From Hydnum rufescens UP504 (taxonomy: Eukaryota; Basidiomycota; Agaricomycetes; Cantharellales; Hydnaceae), in assembly GCA_014904985.1 (NCBI GenBank), contig MU129125.1, positions 30,270-85,730 of the forward strand: DNA of 55,461 nucleotides, given 5' to 3'. The notes beneath the pieces are model-generated. The model had not been told where the DNA came from. It saw only the letters and a program-made list of their open reading frames with translations, and searched no databases. Made by a program: the position numbers and the translations under genes. Positions 53,901-55,461 of the stretch are shown here, in pieces. Each line of letters begins with the position of its first letter. Positions within the stretch are counted from its first letter, which is position 1.

Positions 53901-54629
53901 GGCTCTTAAGTCACAAGACTAGCCTCACTAGGTTACCTAGTTATATATCTAGGCTGCCCAGCTCCACTAGTGTGGCTGTCCAGCAGGACTTAGAGCTGAA
54001 ATAGTTCAAATTGTATTTCTTTGACCCAGATATACTTGTACTTCTGCAGATCCCAATGTCATGGGAGGACATCACTTTGATACATGTATGCACATGATGC
54101 CTATAATGGTGTATATTCATCAATGATCCCTGCAAGTCTCCTTGCAATATTGGATACACCATGTCCTTGCAAATCTCCATCATCCCTGATTTGAGCCTGG
54201 ATAGAGCTAGCAGTATGCTCTGTGTCATGTGCATTGGGTGGATCTGCACCCCTCCCACCTCGAATCCAAATGATGACCACTAATATAACAAGCCAAGATA
54301 AGCAATGACCTGTGCACTTAGAATCAATGTCAACACTAACAACAAAGAAACACCAGATATTGAATGTTGGGCTTGGGGATAGACAGGTGATGCTGGAATG
54401 AATGCTTAGATTTCCTGAAAGTGGGAAATTAATGAAAACCTAAACTGACCAACACTTTGAGGAGGGGCACACTGGCCTTGATCCCCTGCAGGTTTGAGCA
54501 CCTAATGAAACCTGGGTGAGATAGGGGTAAGGTTTGAAGTGTACAATGACAATATTTACCAGAAAGAATTAAGGCAAACAATGAATGAGATTGCAATTGT
54601 GCAGAATCATGTGGGTTTGGCACATTAGA
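53901..54629. other. No recognised gene
   Basis: No motif-bearing open frame. The sequence may include the outer part of the LTR or the 3' flank of the array to its right. A frame at 54659-54429 (minus) starts inside the last array unit and is not supported. Confidence 0.4.
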
Positions 54630-55461
54630 TGTACTTACATCATCCTGTGGAAAATACAATTGTCAAGAGGGCAGTTGGGAAATAGAATATGATTCCATTG
54701 GATAGATCTAGGAACTCACAAGCTACATTCCAAATGGCAGCAGAATGTGTATGAGCCAGGGACCATACAATGAGGAGTAAGAGATGTGGACTTACATCCT
54801 ATGGGGTAGTAGATGCCACCAAGGAAGAGATCAGGGAGAGAGAAATAATGAAAGGGTGGGAGTGTGCACTAACCATCTATGGGGACAAAACCACCAAGAG
54901 GGACATCAGCAAGCAATGATGTATTGAAGTCTAAGAAATCTGGACTCACAGACTGGATGGTAAATGCCACCACAAGAGGAATGAGCAAGGCATGATGCAT
55001 TAAATTCCAAGACATCTGGACTTACTTTCTACATTGTCAATGCCATCAAAACATGGATCAGTGAGGATGGTGGATCAAAATTCTATGAGATTTCAACTTA
55101 CAACCTGTATTGTGAATGCCACCAAAAGATAAATCAGCAAGGCACAATGCATTGAATTCTAAGACATCCAAACTTACATCCTATGTTGTGAATGCCACCA
55201 AAAGATGAATCAGCAAGGCATAATGCATTGAATTCTAAGACATCCAAACTTACAACCTATGTTGTGAATGCCACCAAAAGATGAATCAGCAAGGCACAAT
55301 ACATTGAATTCTAAGACATCCAGACTTACAACCTATGTTGGATGCAATGTCCACCTATGTGTGAATGCCACCAAAAGATGAATCAGCAAGCACAATGCAT
55401 TGAATTCTTAAGACATCCCAGACTTACACCCTATGTTGTGAATGCCACCAAAAGATGAATC
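54630..55461 (-). repeat. Tandem intron/micro-exon array, about 76-bp units, open at the right edge
   Basis: On the minus strand eleven junctions of the form YAG-NNN-GTNAGT occur at about 55421, 55323, 55248, 55172, 55095, 55019, 54943, 54868, 54790, 54714 and 54634. The enclosed triplets are GGT, GTT, GTT, GAT, GTT, AAA, TCT, ATG, GAT, CTT, with GATGAT at the last. Units are 75-80 nt (one 98). Right-hand units are nearly identical (CTTTTGGTGGCATTCACAAC core), left-hand ones are much diverged, yet the junction motif is kept in all. A CTGAT branch-like motif lies about 30 nt before most acceptors. Confidence 0.85.

Overview
The window looks like a transposon graveyard from a filamentous basidiomycete, probably an Agaricomycete. 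The reasons are chromodomain Ty3/Gypsy (chromovirus) retroelements, a zf-BED/hAT transposase split by short 50-70 nt introns, a captured fragment of a fungal-type BRR2 spliceosomal helicase gene, and old copies that have lost CpG as TpG/CpA, the decay expected from cytosine methylation or a CpG-directed RIP-like process. I see no clearly intact single-copy host gene, no rRNA and no CRISPR.

Layout. 1-1695 is the truncated end of a hAT element in reverse orientation, carrying a BRR2 fragment. 1696-5150 is decayed sequence with one divergent Ty3 LTR end. 5154-6338 holds six stem-loops, a tRNA-like SINE candidate and a small palindrome. 6339-31702 is one minus-strand LTR retroelement with Gag and protease-like parts but no visible reverse transcriptase (called RetroX here), opened by later insertions. 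Ty3 copy 1 (6854-14766, 5-bp TSD TCCTC) sits in its protease region, and a foldback element (15268-28418, 9-bp TSD GGCTGACAC) sits between its gag and protease regions. Ty3 copy 1 contains a 776-bp non-autonomous hAT (7662-8437). The foldback element contains a 9-kb hAT (15416-24403, 8-bp TSD AGTGGGGC) with a transposase gene and cargo. 31703-32287 plus 47130-48113 is an unrecognised open frame split by Ty3 copy 2 (32293-47124, TSD CCCAG). Ty3 copy 2 is itself interrupted by a RetroX-type composite (33958-42833). 48941-49629 is a truncated reverse Ty3 end. 49690-53900 is a third, decayed RetroX-type element. 54630-55461 is a tandem array running off the right edge.

The most unusual structures carry repeated splice signals. 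First, the foldback element is mirror-symmetrical about position 26088. Its two arms hold five (minus strand) and seven (plus strand) consecutive intron-like units of 93-116 nt, each with a conserved AGCAGC stem-loop, separated by exon-like segments of about 115-145 nt that end in a second, CACACC, stem-loop. The centre carries inverted CCAAT boxes, as if two transcripts diverge from it. Second, the right-edge array shows eleven consecutive minus-strand junctions of the form YAG-NNN-GTNAGT every 75-98 nt: a chain of apparent 3-nt (once 6-nt) micro-exons between short introns. Third, the Ty3 family carries a spliced antisense gene (coiled coil plus Cys-rich cluster) between pol and the 3' LTR, with the intron kept in both copies.

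Relative ages fit CpG content. RetroX, Ty3 copy 1, the foldback element and the split open frame are CpG-poor; the 9-kb hAT and Ty3 copy 2, which sit inside CpG-poor sequence, are still CpG-rich. All functional statements are read from sequence by eye; no search or alignment program was run.
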